Source of the DNA: Eublepharis macularius
Taxonomy: Eukaryota > Chordata > Lepidosauria > Squamata > Eublepharidae
Assembly: GCF_028583425.1 (NCBI RefSeq)
Contig: NC_072798.1
Span: forward strand, 14,572,501 to 14,636,500
Reading direction: 5' to 3'
DNA length: 64,000 nt
Positions 32,250 through 42,398 of this stretch are shown here, in pieces. The notes under the pieces were generated by a model. That model saw only the letters and a program-made list of their open reading frames with translations. It was not told where the DNA came from and made no database searches. The position numbers and the translations under genes are program-made. The first letter of the stretch is position 1. Every line of letters starts with the position of its first letter.

Positions 32250-32705
32250 TAATCAGCGGTAGAGATGGGCACGAACAGCAATAAAATAAATAAATAAGAG
32301 AGGGCTGAAGTGATCGAATATTAACCCCGAAGACGGCCAAGGGGGAACTAGTTCACATACCGTATCAACTGTGGCCGGCAAATCACGGTGGAGAGGCAGG
32401 ACTTTGTCAGCAAAAAAGCTCACAAAAGCCTCACATCTAAAGGCCGAATTCGGATTTTGACGGTCTCCAGCCGATAAGGAGAGCAGGGAACGTACCACAT
32501 TAAATAATTTAGCCGGGGGTGAGCTAGCTGATGCAATGGAAGCTGCGTAGAATTCCTCTTCGCAAATTTCACTGCCACGTCATAGGACTTCATAAGCGAC
32601 TTATAAGATCGCCGCCACACACGCTCAAGCCGTCTGACCTTCAGCTTCTTCTGCCAAAGCTCCTCTGTGCACCAAGGAGCTCAGCGGCTCACTTGAGCTT
32701 CTGTC
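32250..32705 (-). mobile_element. L2-like LINE ORF2 fragment (endonuclease-RT linker)
   Basis: Minus-strand peptides in order: WCTEELWQKKLKVRRLERV, WRRSYKSLMKSYDVAVKF, then after a frameshift VVRSLLSL, CEAFVSFFADKV and DLPATVDTVCELVPP. This string is typical of the linker between endonuclease and reverse transcriptase in L2-clade LINEs. The protein would nick DNA and copy the LINE RNA. The frameshift and absence of flanking domains show a dead piece. Confidence 0.7.
32263..32283. mobile_element. Isolated hAT terminal repeat
   Basis: TAGAGATGGGCACGAACAGC matches the ends at 6650 and 43761. No partner end was found downstream, so it is an orphan end touching the L2-like fragment. Confidence 0.6.
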
Positions 32706-33108
32706 CATGGAGGGCAGAGAGAAGGCTTGAACCCTAACCTTCCTTTCCATTCACACTTACTTACTTTCTTTTATTTTTATTTTTTATTAACACTTACTTA
32801 CTTTCTGTTAGTCCTAGTTACTTCTGCTCATGTGTTTGGGGAGGGGGCAGATTTAATTACTGCCAATTCTGTCTTCTCAGCACAGTTCATTCTTTAACCT
32901 CCATGGTGTTCTTGGACATCCAGTGACTCACGCGGTACACAATATCGAGAGTCAAATAAACTTCACTGAGATGGGGAGAGAAGAAATGTTGTTTATGCAG
33001 CTGAGCACAACTTGCGCCATATTGGTCCCAAATTCAGGCATTTATTAGGGATACTTGAACACTCACCGGTTTGGCTCATATGTTATTTGCCAGTTGCAAA
33101 TTGAAACT
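32706..33108. other. No recognised feature
   Basis: Contains a direct repeat AACACTTACTTACTTTCT-like (about 32750-32810). Otherwise nothing identified. Confidence 0.4.
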
Positions 33109-33345
33109 GAGAGCCAGTTTGGTGTAGTGGTTAAGGGTGCGGGGCTCTAATCTGGAGAGCCGGGTTTGATTCCCCACTCCTCCACTTGAAGCCAGCTGGG
33201 TGACCTTGGGTCAGTCACAGCTCTCTCAGAGCTCTCTCAGCCCCACCCACCTCACAGGGTGTTTTGTTGTGGGGATAATAGGAGCATACTTTGTAAACCG
33301 CTCTGAGTGGGCATTAAGTTGTCCTGAAGGGCAGGATATAAATCA
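33109..33345 (+). mobile_element. tRNA-derived SINE (GAGCCAGTTTGGTG type), well preserved
   Basis: GAGCCAGTTTGGTGTAGTGG, CCGGGTTTGATTCCCCACTC (B box), GACCTTGGGTCAGTCACAGC, ACCTCACAGGGTG, tail AGGGCAGGATATAAATC. The 3' tail runs straight into a long microsatellite. Confidence 0.85.
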
Positions 33346-33408
33346 AATGTTGTTATTGTTATTGTTATTGTTATTGTTATTGTTATTGTTATTGTTATTG
33401 TTATTGTT

Positions 33409-33453
<45 letters not shown>

Positions 33454-33470
33454 ATTGTTATTGTTATTAA
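33346..33470. repeat. (TTATTG)n-(TTG)n microsatellite
   Basis: About 70 bp of TTATTG units, then TTG units, then TTATTG again. It grows out of the SINE 3' tail and yields a meaningless poly-leucine frame (33200-33475). Confidence 0.95.
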
Positions 33471-33479
33471 CTTGATCTC

Positions 33480-35157
33480 TCAACAGTCTGTTTTATTCAT
33501 CAGTGTTTGACAGGTTGTTACACTGTATTCCTTTGCAGTATTCCTAACTACGCAGTTCTGCACAACTGACTTTCTGCCCATGTGAATTCTCACACAGCCA
33601 GAGCGAGTTCTACTGCCCCCCACTCCTTGCTATGTCACTGCTCCACAGTTTAGACAATCAGATTGTTCACAAATCATATAAACCTGTATTAAATAAATGC
33701 TGCGTTTCAATAAAATTCTACTCTTTTGTGTTCATCTAAATACTCCTTAGTGACATGAAATTGCAGAAGACAATTGTCCTCTTGAGAAGTCAAGCAGTGT
33801 GTCACAATTTTTTCATTTGTACCTGCATTGTCCTACAGACTTAAAGTGCAGGCCCACTTTTCATGTAGCTCTAGCTAATGTACCGAACATGGGAAACATT
33901 GTTTATATTTTTAAGCTTATGTGCCTGGTATGGGGGGAAAGAAGTAGATTTCAGTTGGTTCTGACAAATAATTCTGCATTTGATCACACCTGTACTTATG
34001 CTGTTCAAACAAGTGGAAAACACATGGATTTCACATGCTTAGACACCAGAAAGAAGGCAGTAAAGTGGGGCGGGGGTGAGCTTGTGAGAAAAAAATCTTG
34101 TTAGGAAAGATAGGGAAAACAAAAAAAAAGTGAAAATGTGGTCTGTCTTCCTGTATATAACTTCCATCCTCAAATCCATGCCTTGGATTCTACTACAAAA
34201 GAAAATTATTTAAAGGGTTTTTTTTTATTATGAAACCTGAAAGGTGTTATGCATGCACTACATGAAAAATACAAAAGATATTCTTTGGCCCCTGTTACCC
34301 GCTAGAGATATAAATCAACTCTAAGGTTTATGAAACTACCATCATTACATTACCATAAAAATATCAGGAAACAGACCCATCCACAGAAGAGCTGAACACT
34401 CAAACGATGTTTAAATGTGTATTCAGCTCCTATTTAGCCTCACATTTGACATAAATGAAAATAAAACAGCCATTTTAAGCTCCTCAAAATGACAATATCA
34501 CGTTATCTAGATAAGCAACACAAAAACCATTATTGAAATTCTGATAGCATTTGCTTTACTGGTAGAGGGAAATTACCTGTAATGCATAGTTTAAATAATT
34601 ACTTTTAAACAAAAGCTTCTTTTTTCCGCATTGCTTATTTATCTTGTGAGGCCAACTCGGCAGGGCTATGTATTTTATTAAAATTGCCTTCAGACTGCTA
34701 ATGGTAGGGCGTATGGTAGAATGGGAGACGTGACGGCAGTTTGACTCCTGTTCCTAATATTGGGAGCGAGTCCAGACACTCTAGAGCCAGAAGTCTGCTG
34801 TGCATTTGACTGGTGTTATCAACACTTTACTTGCTAATGATACTGGTGGCAGCATTTCTTTCTGATGGGTCAGATGTAAGCAGGAAAGCTTATAATTGTG
34901 TTCACAATAGATGTTTTCCTTTTAAAAAAAAAATACTGAAAATTGCTTGTGAGTGCGCGCGTTCACCCTTATGACTCAAGAATTATACTGTCAGCTCTTG
35001 TTCTGTGCTGAAACTTTCTCTCCCTCACTTCCCCATGGCCAGGAGCTATGCAATCTCTTGACAAAGTTAGCAAGGAACAGTGGGGGGATTGCAAATTAAT
35101 GTAACAGAACGACAGTATTGTGCCCCTTCCGACTTTTACACTACTACAACACATTAC
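33480..35157. other. Repeat-poor, AT-rich block; candidate conserved non-coding DNA
   Basis: Nearly 1.7 kb with no recognised transposon. 34300-34720 is AT-rich with TAAT, ATTA and ATTTA cores and ATCTAGATAAGC. No exon-like frame with recognisable domain. Confidence 0.4.
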
Positions 35158-35159
35158 AA

Positions 35160-35420
35160 GGAGTGCAGGGCTGCCACTGAAAACTGCAGCCTTGCGTCAT
35201 GTGCACTTTTCTCCTTCTGTAGTGTCTAGCTTAATTTATCCCAGGTCCTGATGCAAGGCATAGCCAGGAGGGGCAATTGATGTACCTCCCGGCCCAAAAG
35301 AACGCAAGGCTGCCACTGAAGGCTTCAGCCTTGTCTCACATTTGCCCTTCTCTTGTCAGTAATGTATATTCCTAGTTACCCCAGGTCCTTATGCAGGGCA
35401 TATCCAGGAAAGTCTAGTTT
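35160..35420. repeat. Diverged tandem duplication, about 139-bp unit
   Basis: GGGCTGCCACTGAAAACTGC, ATCCCAGGTCCTGATGCA recur as AGGCTGCCACTGAAGGCTTC, CCCCAGGTCCTTATGCA about 139 bp later. Two copies only. Confidence 0.75.
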
Positions 35421-35559
35421 AAAAAATACCTCTGTAGTTAGTATAACTGACACTCCCCTTACTGCCTCTCCCTGCCCCAGTAGCTGGCATTTACAGGTAT
35501 AGTGAGCCCAGATACAGGGGCCTCATTCAGACGTTACAGCTCATAACCATTGATGGACC

Positions 35560-35980
35560 TCCATTCTATGACTTTGGTGTATCACCTCTTAAAGGCCATC
35601 AACATACCTCATAGTAGAAAGTCCCATCAGCATCCCTGGCTAACAGTACTCTCTCAAATATTGGGAGACGAATTCTTCTTTATTCGCTTTTTCCACATCT
35701 TGCATATTTTTTATAACTCTTTATGATGCCCCCTCACCTTAATGGTCTTTTTTCCTCTCACCTATTTTAGGCCATCCTTGCAGAAAAGATGTTCCAATAT
35801 TAGGTTCTCCATTTGGTATCCTTTATGGTTCTACCATATCCTTTTTGAGATGGGGTGAGCAGAAGTGTGCATACAGTATCCCAAATGTAGCCGCATCATC
35901 ATATTTATGAAAGGCCATCACGATATTGGTTGTTTTATTTTCAATCCCTTTTCCAGGCCTCAACAAAATCTGACATACAT
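35560..35980 (-). mobile_element. Interspersed repeat, possibly CR1-like
   Basis: TTTATGATGCCCCCTCACC, GAGATGGGGTGAGCAGAAG, CCCAAATGTAGCCGCATCAT, ATTGGTTGTTTTATTTTCAA. The phrase order matches a common reptile interspersed repeat I associate with CR1-type LINEs; orientation and family are uncertain. Confidence 0.4.
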
Positions 35981-36190
35981 AGTTTCCTCTTAGGCTAGGA
36001 TTATCATGTGCCTACTTTGGGCAGGCAATCTCCCACCAATCAATAAAGAAAAATCTCCCGCTAACCAAGTTACTAGTCTCTGTGCCGGTATGTAATTCTA
36101 GGAATACAGGAATAAGGTTTTCATAAACTTGCCAGCAAATCCTAGAGCTACCCACTGTCGCTTCCAGGTTATTCCCAGAAGAGATGTAGC

Positions 36191-36402
36191 TAGAGTTTCC
36201 AGTCCCCCAGTCCCCTGCTCCCAGACTCTGCCCCCCACCTCTTACCTAGCCAGCGCGGCGGGGGGGGGGAGATGTGGAGAACGAGCCCAGGCTGCCCTGA
36301 AGTGTTTTCCTTAAAATTGGCCAAGCATGTGTAACCCCCTGAGCGAGTTCCCCAAGACACCCCCGACACACGGTTTGGACCTCAGGGGACTTGGCAACCC
36401 TA
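36191..36402. mobile_element. hAT-type MITE (TAGGGTTGCCA family)
   Basis: Left end TAGAGTTTCCAGTCCCCC, right end GGACTTGGCAACCCTA. Flanks GATGTAGC and AATGTAGT agree at 6 of 8, both differences transitions. A G run sits near 36260. Confidence 0.65.
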
Positions 36403-36410
36403 AATGTAGT

Positions 36411-37648
36411 GATATCGGTGACATCACACATGCTGTCCCTGCTTCCCCAACTCTCCTGCTAACCTTGTCTTAGCCCCAAACCTGATGTTATGTGTGAAAC
36501 AAGTAGGGTTAGGGGAAATGATCCACCAATTACTCTCATTTTTGTGCAACCAATTGTGACCAGGCTTGGGACCATGGCGTGGGATAACGAATGGCTTGTC
36601 TCTTCCTTCCTGTGTCGTTTTCTACAACTGAATCAACCTGGGGCAGTATTTACCCCAGTGAGTGAATATATACATGTACCGAATACCCGATCCAACTCAT
36701 GTCGGACATAACATCTAGTTTGGACCGCAGAGGGATTGATCGTCTCTCAAGCAACTTTCAATGACATTTTACCCAAATTTACAAGTTAGAATGAATAATG
36801 TAGATCCGTGAACGTTATTAGCTGGATTTTGATAGAAAAAGTATTCTCCGATCACTGAGGATACCCGTTTGAAAAAACACAGTGGAAGTAGTGCAAGTTT
36901 AAAAAAAAAATTAAATAGCCAAAGAGTAAGCTGATCTCTAGAGCTGACTGGATAGACACTTTTAAAAAATCAGAAGTTATTAAAAAGCATGAAGGATCAG
37001 CCACTAAGCAGGCAAAGATTTGCCAGAGGCAAAAAGGACAGGAACGGTCTGACCTCAACTTCAAAGGAAATAACAGCGGAACTTATATATAAAAATTAGC
37101 TCTCTAGTCATTTGAATGGAAAGTGAGATTATTACCAATGGGGCTATAATATTCAAGTGAAGGAAAAAGTTATTCCAAGTTTTTAAAAAAAACTGGTGGG
37201 GGGAGACAGCATTCCATCCAGTCCTCTCCATGTATGTTTCATCTCTAGAGTGGGGTGACAGCACAAGGCGCCATTCACATGGCTACCTGAGCAGGAGCAG
37301 CCTATAGTAGCTTCTAATGAGCCAGTTTCGAGCACACGCTGCTACACATAGGGGTAGGAGTATTGCTGTCCACTGGAAAGCCCAGCTCACTGGGTAACCC
37401 TGGCCAGTCCTCGTTCTGACTCTCGCCCTATCTTGCTGGGCTGTGGCTTCAAGTATAAAATGGAGGGCAGAAGAACCAAGTATGCTGCCCTGAGCTCCTT
37501 AGAGAGAGGGAAAGATAAAAAGAAACAGATAGATAGTTACAGAATTAACTTTAAAACAGAGTTCATCAAGGTGGGCTCTAAAAAGAATTCTCTGTGTGCA
37601 GTGAATCATGTTGTACAAATGAAAATGAAGTCCTTCATTCAGTGACAA
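36411..37648. other. Repeat-poor stretch
   Basis: No transposon recognised. 36770-37170 is AT-rich with A runs. No exon-like frame. Confidence 0.4.
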
Positions 37649-38088
37649 GGTTTGTCCAGTGGTACCTTAGAGACCAACAAGATTTTCAGAGTGACTCTCA
37701 AAAGCTTAGAGACTGAAGGAGCTCTGGCTCTTGAAAGCTTACGGATAGAAGGAAGCTCTGACTCCTGTCCTGAAACTTGCAGACTGAAGAAGGAAGCACT
37801 GACTCTCAAAAGCTTATGGACTGAAGAAGGGAGCTCTGACTCTCGAAAGCTTACAGACTGAAGAAGGGAGCTCTGACTCTCGAAAGCTTACAGACTGAAG
37901 TAGGAAGCACTGACACTCAAAAGGTTATGGACTGAAGTAGGAAGCACTGACTCTCAAAAGCTTACGGACTGAAAATGGACCTCTGACTCTCAAAAACTTA
38001 TGGACTGAAAAGGGACCTCAGACTCTCAAAAGCTTACGGACTGAAGAAAGGACCTCTGACTGTCGAAATCTTATGGACTGAAGAAGGG
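37649..38088. repeat. About 37-bp tandem array between inverted arms
   Basis: The left 60 bp (GTCCAGTGGTACCTTAGAGA) is a reversed retroelement end. From about 37690 follow some 11 direct units of about 37 bp, each with CTGAAGAAGGGAGCTCTGAC and CTCGAAAGCTTA variants. The unit derives from the retroelement end at 493-560 and 38664-38760. There are no spacers, so it is not a CRISPR array. Confidence 0.85.
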
Positions 38089-38660
38089 TGTCAGGTTATG
38101 GATGACAGGTTATGGCAGATAGATCCCTGTACCACTACAGCAAGAAATCAAGTCTCTTGGTTAAATGGATTTATTCAGAAATCAAATCATTTCCACAGAT
38201 ATATCCATAGAATTACTCAGAAGCAATGTAAGCATCTAAGCAGTAAGAACAGGTTGACAGGACTGGTAACCAGTGGGAAAATCCCTCCTCTTAACTCACA
38301 CTTTTGCTTCTTCCCCCTCCCAACAATAAAACAGGACTTTGGGCGTGAACTCGTCCTGAGAACGTCTCACATATTTGTACTATCAAGTCAAGACACTGAG
38401 AAAGCAAGGGATCAAAGTTGAGACACAGCAGTGCATGGGAGTGAGCAGTTCACAAGGTCAGAAGCACTGAAAGTTTCTACTGTCCATTAGATAAGACACC
38501 TGCAGCTTCAACAAGCCTGTGAAAGGAAGCAGTTATGGCATTGGCAATATGACATGAAGTTATAGCATGAAACATTGTTTCAGGAATAACAGGTCAGCAT
38601 TGGTTTAGGAACAACAGGTCAGCATTAAGTAGTGGCATGGATGGGGCATAGACATGACCA
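38089..38660 (+). mobile_element. Solo LTR of an LTR retrotransposon
   Basis: Starts TGTCAGGTTATGG, ends CATAGACATGACCA (TG...CA). A 4-bp duplication, AGGG, lies at 38085-38088 and 38661-38664. AATAAA is at 38325. Removing it and one AGGG rejoins a proper 37-bp unit, which confirms the borders. Solo LTRs arise by recombination between the two LTRs of a full element. Orientation rests on AATAAA only; Gypsy versus ERV is undecided. Confidence 0.75.
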
Positions 38661-38768
38661 AGGGAGCTTTGGCTCTTGAAAGCTTACATTCTGAAAAAAA
38701 TGTTGGTTTCTATGGTGCCACTGGGCACAAATCGTGCTGTTCTACTGCAGACCGACACGGCTACCTAG
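38661..38768 (+). mobile_element. Retroelement 3' arm (Penelope-like candidate)
   Basis: GCTCTTGAAAGCTTACATTC, GGTTTCTATGGTGCCACTGG and GCAGACCGACACGGCTACC. It is the plus-strand partner of the reversed end at 37649. Confidence 0.6.
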
Positions 38769-38778
38769 CTGAAACTAT

Positions 38779-38960
38779 GGCCGTTTTCACACTACTAACC
38801 TGCTTCCGTAACGTTGTGCAACGTTGCGCAAAAAACGTGGAAGATAGCGTCTTCTTGCGAGAGTTTTGCACGACATTGCGCAAAACTCTCACAAGAAGAC
38901 GCTATCTTCCGCGTTTTTTGCGCAACATTGCAGAAGCAGGTTAGTAGTGTGAAAACGGCC
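38779..38960. mobile_element. GGCC foldback element, 182 bp
   Basis: GGCCGTTTTCACACTACTAA at the left pairs with TTAGTAGTGTGAAAACGGCC at the right. A long inner hairpin has GAAGATAGCGTCTTCTTGCG / CAAGAAGACGCTATCTTCCG. Flanked by TAT on both sides (38776-38778, 38961-38963). Same plan as 40297, 45306 and 54103. Confidence 0.85.
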
Positions 38961-39000
38961 TATCTTCATTCAACCAGTAACTAAATTGTGGAATCACATA

Positions 39001-39150
39001 GGCCATTTCCACACACGTTGAATAATGCACTTTTAATGCACTTTAGCAATCTTTTGGAAGTGGATTTTTTGTTCCACACATGGAAAAACAGTTCCAAATG
39101 TTCACTAAAGTATATTGAAAGTGGATTATCCAATGTGTGTGGAGGCAGCC
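39001..39150. mobile_element. MITE-like element (TTGGATAATGCAC family)
   Basis: GGCCATTTCCACACACGTTG and ATTATCCAATGTGTGTGG at the ends; interior GGATTTTTTGTTCCACACAT as in 11630. The first bases also resemble the GGCC foldbacks. Confidence 0.65.
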
Positions 39151-39164
39151 ACTGTGATGGCCAC

Positions 39165-39402
39165 AAGTGCTTTAAAAGGGCACTGGGCAGATTCATGGAG
39201 AATGGGTCTATCAAGGCAACTGGTGAATGAAGGCAAATTTCACATCCAGAGGCACTAAGCCTCTAAACACCAATGCTGGAGGGCAACATCAGGAAAAGGC
39301 CTTGGCTTCTATGCCTGGCTGGCCACTGTGTGAAACAGGATGCTGGTCAAGATGGACCACTGGACTGATCCAGTAGGGTACATCTTACATTCTTACATTC
39401 TG
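39165..39402 (+). mobile_element. Interspersed repeat, uninterrupted copy
   Basis: GGAGGGCAACATCAGGAAAA, GGCCACTGTGTGAAACAGG, GATGGACCACTGGACTGATC and a CTTACATTCTTACATTC tail. Matches 3600-4008 without the insertion found there. Confidence 0.55.
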
Positions 39403-39744
39403 AAGAATTTCATTCATTATAGCCTAAAAGAGACCAGGATGAGCAACTTCTTCACCAACGTACCCAGTGGCGATGGGACTATTCCCTTGGTCTTGGCAGA
39501 AAAATCTTTAAACCATTTTGATGCATGCCACGAAGGCCTATATTCTCTTCATCAGGCAGGAGCTTTGACTGCAGGGTCCATTTGGGGGCAAGGAGGGGCA
39601 TACATTTTATTGCATCCCCCTCCCCTACATAAAGTGTAATCTGGCAGGAAAGATTGCCTAGTCCTGATATAACAGTTTTCTCCATGCGAGGGATGTATTA
39701 TGGGGAGGCTGGAAACAATGCTCCATCCACAAAAATGTGTTTTT

Positions 39745-39965
39745 TGCATCATTTATATATCATTTTCCTCCATATCGGGACCCAAAGTAACTTAAAACAG
39801 TCTCTTCGCCTTCAGTTTATCCTCACAACAATCATATAAGGTAGGTTACAGTAACCCAAAGTCACCCGTCAAGCTTTGTTTGCAAAGGGAGGATCCGAAC
39901 CTGGATCTCGTAGATCCTAGTCTCGTAGATCCTAGTCTGACATGGGAATCCCTGCACCACACTTG
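39745..39965 (-). mobile_element. tRNA-type SINE, reversed
   Basis: GGGACCCAAAGTAACTTAAA, TCATATAAGGTAGGTTACAG, GATCCGAACCTGGATCTC (reversed B box). AGATCCTAGTCTCGT is duplicated nearby. Confidence 0.5.
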
Positions 39966-40296
39966 GAAATGGTATAAGATACTAGAATTCTACCATCTCT
40001 TTCTGTATAATGTAAAGAATGGCTCAATTTTGCAACTCTTGGTTGTTTTTGGAAAAAAACTGGAAATCCCACTGCCTTGTTTGACAGAAACTGTCAAAGC
40101 AAACCACTTGCCTGTCACTGCTGCACAGCCCAAGAGACCATAGAAATGAAGGCAGGAGGAAAATATGAACTAGGATTTGCTACTTACGCCTGATAAGCTA
40201 ACCAGACTTCGTTGTACAAAACAGGGTTTCAACGTCCATTTGCAGCACTGTATGAATGACCAAGTAACCGCAAACTCTAACTGGTTGAAAGACCTG

Positions 40297-40402
40297 GGCC
40301 GTTTCCACACGGCTTACCTTATGCTGCAAAATAGTGAAATCTCGCGTCTCCTCGTGAGATTTCGCTATTTTGCAGAATAAGGTAAGCCGTGTGGAAACAG
40401 CC
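40297..40402. mobile_element. GGCC foldback element, 106 bp
   Basis: GGCCGTTTCCACACGGCTTA / TAAGCCGTGTGGAAACAGCC, with CAAAATAGTGAAATCTCGCG / GTGAGATTTCGCTATTTTG. Almost entirely one hairpin. Flanked by CTG (40294-40296, 40403-40405). Confidence 0.85.
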
Positions 40403-40617
40403 CTGCTTTCGTCTGGATACAGAGATGGAAACAGAACATCCTCTAGGATCAATTATATGTGCCAAAATCCATACTGGCTTATCACTACACCTGCATGTAG
40501 GGAGAAACACGCGCATCAATGGGAAGAAGCCCACACAAATACGGGAGGTGAAAACGTATCCCTGTCTCCATGAAAATCACCACCAGATAATGGTATATAG
40601 TCATGAATCATCAGACA

Positions 40618-40905
40618 GAGCTGCTGTAGCATACTGGTTAAGTGGTTGGGTTGTGAATCAGCACTCTGCTGGTTCAAATCCCACTACTGCCATGAGCTCA
40701 GCAAGTGGCCTTGAGTAAGTGGTTGGGTTTCAAATCAGCAATCTGCTAGTTTGAATCTCACTGCTGCCATGAACTCAACAGGCGGCCTTGGGTAAGCCAC
40801 TCCTTCCAGCCCCAGCTCCCCAGCTGTATTGTGGGAATAATAATGTTCATCACTCTGAGTGGGGCACTAATCTGTCTAGAACAGTGGTATATAACCACAG
40901 TTGTT
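40618..40905 (+). mobile_element. tRNA-derived SINE with internal duplication
   Basis: AGCATACTGGTTAAGTGGTT, GCTGGTTCAAATCCCACTAC (B box), then a second AAGTGGTTGGGTTTCAAATC and TAGTTTGAATCTCACTGC. Two B-box copies about 75 bp apart, then GCGGCCTTGGGTAAGCCAC and a GTGGGAATAATAATG tail. The reversed relative is at 63035. Confidence 0.7.
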
Positions 40906-41529
40906 ATTTTTCTCTGTGTGGGTGATTTTGGCCCATAAAATATAAATCCATGAATCCCCAACATCTGTTCAGTACCCTACCCTCTTCCCTATTCGAATCT
41001 AAGAGAAAGGGAACTTTAGAATCAGAAAAGGGGAGAAAAGGTACGTATTTGTTTCCTTCCTGCAGAAACCAAGGAGCAACATAGCCTTTTTCAAAAAAGG
41101 CTGGATTAACAGTTATGCAAAGTATGCTATAGCACAGGACCCAGCCATATGGTAAATCCTTGGGTAAGGCTTAAAGCAGCTGTAGATAAAACTATCATCC
41201 GCTAGAAACCAGATGCTTCTAATCCTCACAGCAGCATCTTGACACAGAGTGTTCAGCAGTGGTAATCTTCTACTTGGGATGCAATAAGCATCGGTCCAGC
41301 TCCACTACAGATTTTTAGTACAGAACCCCGTACAAAAAGGAGAAGGCACCAGTGCAGAGCCTTGGCTCACGGGATTCAAAACAGAGCAAGTAAACACAGA
41401 GCTAAAAGTGTGTGTGTGTGGGGGGGGTCCCCTTGCTCTTACACTTATCCTCCTCTAAAAAGGTACAGGCAAGCCTTGCGAATTCACAAGCCGCAATTGT
41501 GGGAGGGAGCCTGGTGCATCGAACTGGCC
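40906..41529. other. No recognised feature
   Basis: A (GT)n(G)n run near 41410. Nothing else identified. Confidence 0.45.
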
Positions 41530-41705
41530 TGCAACAGTGCCAGCATGGTGGAATGTTAGAATCAGAGGACCCGGTTTCAGAACCTCACTCAACCATGAAG
41601 CCCACCGAGTGACGTTTTTTCCAGTTCTTATTTCTCAGCCTATCCCACAGGGTGGTTTTGAGAATAAAATGGGGAAGGGATAACCCTGTATTCCACCTCG
41701 AGCTC
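41530..41705 (+). mobile_element. tRNA-derived SINE fragment
   Basis: GAGGACCCGGTTTCAGAACC, CCATGAAGCCCACCGAGTGA, CAGCCTATCCCACAGGGTGG. Same layout as 19690. Confidence 0.5.
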
Positions 41706-42092
41706 CATACAGGAAAGATGGGGTAATAATGTACTCGATATTGGTCTTTTTTTAAACGTTACTGACTTCTAGCTCTTCAAAGAGCTTCTACTCCATGTTA
41801 TTCTGAAGAGCTAGGGAGCCAGCAAAGATCGCTCCTCAGAGGGTTTGTTTATTTCATCTTTGCCTCCCAGAAGGGGAGGTGAAATGGACAGAGCCTTTGA
41901 TCTCCCTTGCTCTGTAGAGAGGGGAAATTGACAGAGCCCGTCTTTTAGAACTCGACTTCCCAGCTAACATTACGTCTCCCTTCACATGAGCATCCTCGTG
42001 TAATTCGTTGCATGTGTTTTAGTTCTCAGTTTCTAAATTCTGCTGTTGCTGCAGATCCCAGAACTCTGCAGCTACCAGGTAAAAGGTAACGG
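41706..42092. other. Short duplicated unit
   Basis: AGCTCTTCAAAGAGCTTC and TCTGAAGAGCTAGG give a small inverted pair (41770-41812). No larger feature. Confidence 0.35.
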
Positions 42093-42398
42093 TAAAGGAG
42101 CCCCGTGGCACAGAGTGGTAAGCTGCGGTACTGCAGTCCAAGCTCTGCTCACGACCTGAGTTCGATCCTGGCAGAAGCCAAGTTCAGGTAGCCAGCTCAA
42201 GGTTGACTCAGCCTTCCATCCTTCAGAGGTCAGTAAAATAAGTACCCAGTTTCCTGGGAGTAAAGTGTAGATGACTGGGGAAGGCAATGGCAAACCACCC
42301 CGTAAAAAGTCTGTCAAGAAAACGTCGTGATGCGACATCCCCCCATGGGTCAGTAAATGACTCGGTGCTCGCACAGGGGACTACCTTCACCTTTTGCA
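42093..42398 (+). mobile_element. Sauria-type tRNA-derived SINE
   Basis: AGCCCCGTGGCACAGAGTGG (A box), GACCTGAGTTCGATCCTGGC (B box), AAGGTTGACTCAGCCTTCC, GGGAAGGCAATGGCAAACC, GTCGTGATGCGACATCCCC, GACTCGGTGCTCGCACAGGG. Nearly full length and well preserved. Confidence 0.88.

Noticed and set aside
33200..33475. Poly-leucine protein
   Set aside because: Translation of a TTG/TTATTG microsatellite.
37690..38088. CRISPR-like array
   Set aside because: Units are adjacent with no unique spacers, and the window is vertebrate; it is a tandem repeat.
38776..38963. PIF/Harbinger assignment of the GGCC foldbacks
   Set aside because: The 3-bp duplications (TAT, CTG, AAG, GGT) do not fit the TWA preference; left unclassified.
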